Assembly: GCA_030620575.1 (NCBI GenBank)
Contig: JAUXEL010000012.1
Location: forward strand, 1-19,520
Direction of reading: 5' to 3'
Source of the DNA: Fidelibacterota bacterium
GTDB taxonomy: Bacteria; Fidelibacterota; Fidelibacteria; Fidelibacterales; Fidelibacteraceae
Length of the DNA stretch: 19,520 nt
Shown here: positions 17,525 to 19,520 of the stretch, in pieces
How positions within the stretch are numbered: position 1 is the stretch's first letter
Layout: every line of letters starts with the position of its first letter
The notes under the pieces: model-generated
Databases searched by the model: none
The model's input: only the letters and a program-made list of their open reading frames with translations
Told to the model about the DNA's origin: nothing
Made by a program: the position numbers and the translations under genes

Positions 17525-17820
17525 ACCCGTTGTGTGAAACAGATTAAAAAATGGGAATCGTATGCTGTCAATAGTTTTTTTGATGTCATTTCGAACAGTC
17601 TTCGCCCGTCAGGCCGGAGCGCAAAATCACTTCTCGCGTCATCCCGGGCGTGCGTAGCCCCGATCTTTCGGGGGCAAAGCTAAGACCCGGGATCTCAATT
17701 TATATTAGCCCATTCATTAATGCAGATACTGATCCCCCCGACCTCTCGGGGGTCGAGATGACATTATTCATGAATGTTTTTGATAATTTGCAACTTGAAT
17801 TTGTGTTTCACACAACGGGT
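17525..17820. mobile_element. MITE-like 296-bp element with perfect 17-bp terminal inverted repeats
   Basis: ACCCGTTGTGTGAAACA (17525-17541) is the exact reverse complement of TGTTTCACACAACGGGT (17804-17820). The 262-bp interior has no credible gene and is packed with palindromes (17585-17762). Size, perfect termini and lack of coding capacity fit a non-autonomous element, but I see no clear target-site duplication. The right end lies 12 bases from the stop codon of the propeller gene. It could instead be a composite intergenic repeat unrelated to transposition. Confidence 0.42.
17585..17762. repeat. Cluster of three GTCATYYCG-headed palindromic modules
   Basis: Module 1 starts GTCATTTCGAAC (17585, +). 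Module 2 starts GTCATCCCGGG (17638, +) and folds as a nested cruciform: ATCCCGGG (17641-17648) with CCCGGGAT (17686-17693), TAGC (17655) with GCTA (17679), and CCCCGA (17658-17663) with TCGGGG (17668-17673). Module 3 is inverted and starts GTCATCTCGACC (from 17762, -), with a CCCCGA-type hairpin at 17734-17754. The outer heads of modules 1 and 3 themselves form an imperfect inverted repeat. Similar GTCAT-headed repeats are scattered between genes in many FCB genomes (general knowledge, not searched). This block is far more GC-rich than its surroundings. Confidence 0.65.
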
Positions 17821-17831
17821 AATGTTGAGTA

Positions 17832-19298
17832 TTATTTCAACAAAATCATCTTTTTCATCTGAACACGATTACCTGCCTGAAGTGAATACAGGTAAATCCC
17901 ACTGGATAGACCTTTCGAATCAAAGGGTAAATTATATGTGCCTGCATTTTGGGTTGTATCAAACAGGGTTTCGATTTTGTTTCCTGCAATATCGTATAGA
18001 GTGATTATAACATGGCTATCACGATTCAATGTATAAGAAATATTTGTAAAACCATTGAAGGGATTAGGATAGTTTTGCGATAAGATAAAATTATCTATAA
18101 TATCCGGTTCATCTTCTGTGGTACCAGAGTATCCTTCAACCCGGCCTAAACTGTCAGTCTTAACAAGGCAGAGGTCATCAATATCACTATCTAGATGCCA
18201 TTTAATGCCGGTAATGATAAATCCATTATCAGATGTTTCTTTTAGATCATAAGCTCTGATCAAATAATTATCCATATTCCCAATTTGATTTTCCCATTGG
18301 ATTTCTCCGTTTGAGTTCAATTTAACAATATAGATATTATCATTTGTACACCCCCATGATGAAGAACCGGCAACTACATATCCTCCATCCTGCGTTTGCA
18401 TACCGGAATAAAAATTATCAAAACAGCTCCTAATTATTGTTCGAGTCCATAAAGTATCCCCAATAGCATTCGTTTTTATAAGCCAACCATTGACATCGAG
18501 ATCACTTCCTGGTGATGATTGTATTGTTTTCATACCGGTAACGAAAAATCCACCATCATTTGTTTGACATATACTATTACCACTCTCTCTCCAATTACTG
18601 CTTGAATAGATCTTTGTCCATAATGTATCACCATTCATCTTTGTCTTTATTAACCAAATATCTGAGGAGGTTTGATAATCGGTTGTTGCAGATATAATAA
18701 AACCATTATCTGTGGTTTGATGAACACATAATCCTTCTTCATTTCCACCTTTATCATATGTTTTCACCCAATCAATATTTCCAATGCTATCAATTTTTAG
18801 AAGATACGTGTCTGCTCCTAATGGTGGATCTATATGAGCATATCCCGGGTCAGGGGATGTACCTGTAATGACAAATCCACCATCCGTCGTTTTACAGATA
18901 GATTTTCCACTTCCTAAATTATAAACTTTTGTCCACAAAGAATCACCGTTTGTGTTTGTACGTATGATCCAAAGACCGCTACGGGTAGTACTATAGCCGG
19001 ATAATAATAAATTTTGGTTATTCATCTCAATTATCGAGTATGCAACATCTACTCCATCCACACCGTACATTTTGGTCCATAATGTGTCACCTTGATGATC
19101 TGCTTTTACTAGATAGACATTGTCTTTTGATACACCGGCAATAACATAATTATTATCGCTTGTTTGAAGAACTGAGTAGCCCACATCATTATAATTAGGA
19201 TTACCATAGGTTTTAAAAAAAGTGGTTTGCGCAAATACAACGTTTACCAGAAGCAAATAGCTAATTAATAAAAATATTGTTCTTTTAATTGTTTTCAT
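17832..19298 (-). CDS. Secreted seven-repeat beta-propeller-like protein with a C-terminal sorting domain
   Basis: A 488-residue protein with a signal peptide (about 1-23, ending VVFAQ). Between residues 25 and about 388 it contains seven tandem repeats of roughly 48-55 residues. Each follows the pattern TxDGGFxITG ... D-(I/T)-(W/Y)-L-(I/V)-K-x-(D/N)-x-x-G-(D/N/E)-x-x-W-x-K-x-Y, which predicts a seven-bladed beta-propeller. No catalytic motif is visible. The last 85 residues (404-488, FILSQNYPNPFNG ... SSGIYLYSLQAG ... KKMILLK) are a type-IX-style sorting domain like that of the giant protein. A surface or extracellular binding role is inferred; such proteins are often labelled only as hypothetical. 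The gene looks more AT-rich than its neighbours. The ATG at 19298 has a weak AGGG 11 bases upstream. It converges on the EamA gene across the MITE-like block. Confidence 0.88.
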   Translation of the reverse strand: MKTIKRTIFLLISYLLLVNVVFAQTTFFKTYGNPNYNDVGYSVLQTSDNNYVIAGVSKDNVYLVKADHQGDTLWTKMYGVDGVDVAYSIIEMNNQNLLLSGYSTTRSGLWIIRTNTNGDSLWTKVYNLGSGKSICKTTDGGFVITGTSPDPGYAHIDPPLGADTYLLKIDSIGNIDWVKTYDKGGNEEGLCVHQTTDNGFIISATTDYQTSSDIWLIKTKMNGDTLWTKIYSSSNWRESGNSICQTNDGGFFVTGMKTIQSSPGSDLDVNGWLIKTNAIGDTLWTRTIIRSCFDNFYSGMQTQDGGYVVAGSSSWGCTNDNIYIVKLNSNGEIQWENQIGNMDNYLIRAYDLKETSDNGFIITGIKWHLDSDIDDLCLVKTDSLGRVEGYSGTTEDEPDIIDNFILSQNYPNPFNGFTNISYTLNRDSHVIITLYDIAGNKIETLFDTTQNAGTYNLPFDSKGLSSGIYLYSLQAGNRVQMKKMILLK

Positions 19299-19411
19299 TT
19301 TTTAATTTTCCCTATCAATTAGTTAAATGTAAGTGCACGCCCATGATGATTATTTTGATACAAAAAAACAATCACCCATTAAAAAACGCCATGTCTAAAT
19401 ATTTAACCATA

Positions 19412-19469
19412 TTGCACTATGTAATATAACTTACTCTATAAATATACGCAACATAGTAATATAGTGCAA
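19412..19469. promoter_or_regulatory. Spaced inverted repeat upstream of the propeller gene
   Basis: TTGCACTAT (19412-19420) and ATAGTGCAA (19461-19469) are perfect 9-bp inverted copies. Inside and overlapping them, ACTATGT (19416-19422) and ACATAGT (19451-19457) form a second 7-bp pair. They lie 114-171 bases upstream of the start codon at 19298, in the 222-bp region reaching the window edge. They may be paired operator sites, or the edge of another palindromic element. Confidence 0.35.
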
Positions 19470-19520
19470 ATATTCTTTTTATTATTTCAGAGTAAATATA
19501 AATTGAGACCCTGAATCCCC

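Noticed and set aside
17525..17820. A complete insertion sequence.
   Set aside because: The 262-bp interior cannot encode a transposase; only a non-autonomous element is possible.
17650..18004. Small plus-strand open frames (about 70 codons) running from the repeat block into the propeller gene.
   Set aside because: They are made of palindromic repeat sequence and the antisense of the propeller gene, with no ribosome site or homology.

Overview
This window looks like a chromosomal segment from an uncultured or little-studied bacterium of the FCB (Fibrobacteres-Chlorobi-Bacteroidetes) radiation. Candidate lineages are of the Marinimicrobia, Cloacimonadota, KSB1 or Calditrichaeota type. The evidence is indirect. 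Two very different secreted proteins end in the C-terminal sorting domain with the QNYPNPFNP motif that is typical of these phyla, and a third ends in a related domain. SecA carries the enlarged N-terminal and preprotein-crosslinking regions seen in Bacteroidetes-like SecA. Shine-Dalgarno use is mixed: clear before mtaD, nusB, secA, the phospholipase-D-like gene and the giant gene, absent before rarA, the lamin-tail gene and the EamA gene. I cannot name the species or phylum from the sequence alone.

Layout. Bases 1-98 hold a GC-rich hairpin. Positions 99-2680 (+) are a tight pair: rarA (replication-fork/recombination AAA ATPase) and, two bases later, an amidohydrolase of the MTA/SAH deaminase type. 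Positions 2740-5103 (+) encode a secreted, cysteine-rich protein with three lamin-tail-like domains. It converges on a nusB-secA operon (8644-5179, -) across a short block of direct repeats. Upstream of nusB, on the same strand, is a secreted two-HKD phospholipase-D-superfamily protein (10088-8880, -) that resembles the animal PLD3/PLD4 exonucleases more than cardiolipin synthases. Next is a very large secreted protein of 2004 residues (16231-10217, -) with its own strong terminator. A 306-bp AT-rich divergent region separates it from an EamA-family transporter (16538-17449, +). The gap after the transporter holds a perfect 14-bp hairpin and a 296-bp block bounded by perfect 17-bp inverted repeats, filled with GTCATYYCG-headed palindromic modules. 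The window closes with a secreted seven-repeat propeller protein (19298-17832, -) and its upstream region.

How the genes fit together. The housekeeping genes (rarA, mtaD, nusB, secA) act in genome maintenance, SAH/MTA salvage, rRNA antitermination and Sec export. The four other secreted proteins need the Sec pathway; those with the C-terminal sorting domain would then be passed through a type-IX-like outer-membrane route and end up at the cell surface or outside the cell. I see no defence system, CRISPR array, prophage, tRNA, rRNA or obvious toxin-antitoxin locus. The most unusual items are the PLD3/4-like secreted protein, the apparent insertion of two jelly-roll modules into one fibronectin domain in the giant protein, and the MITE-like repeat block at 17525-17820.
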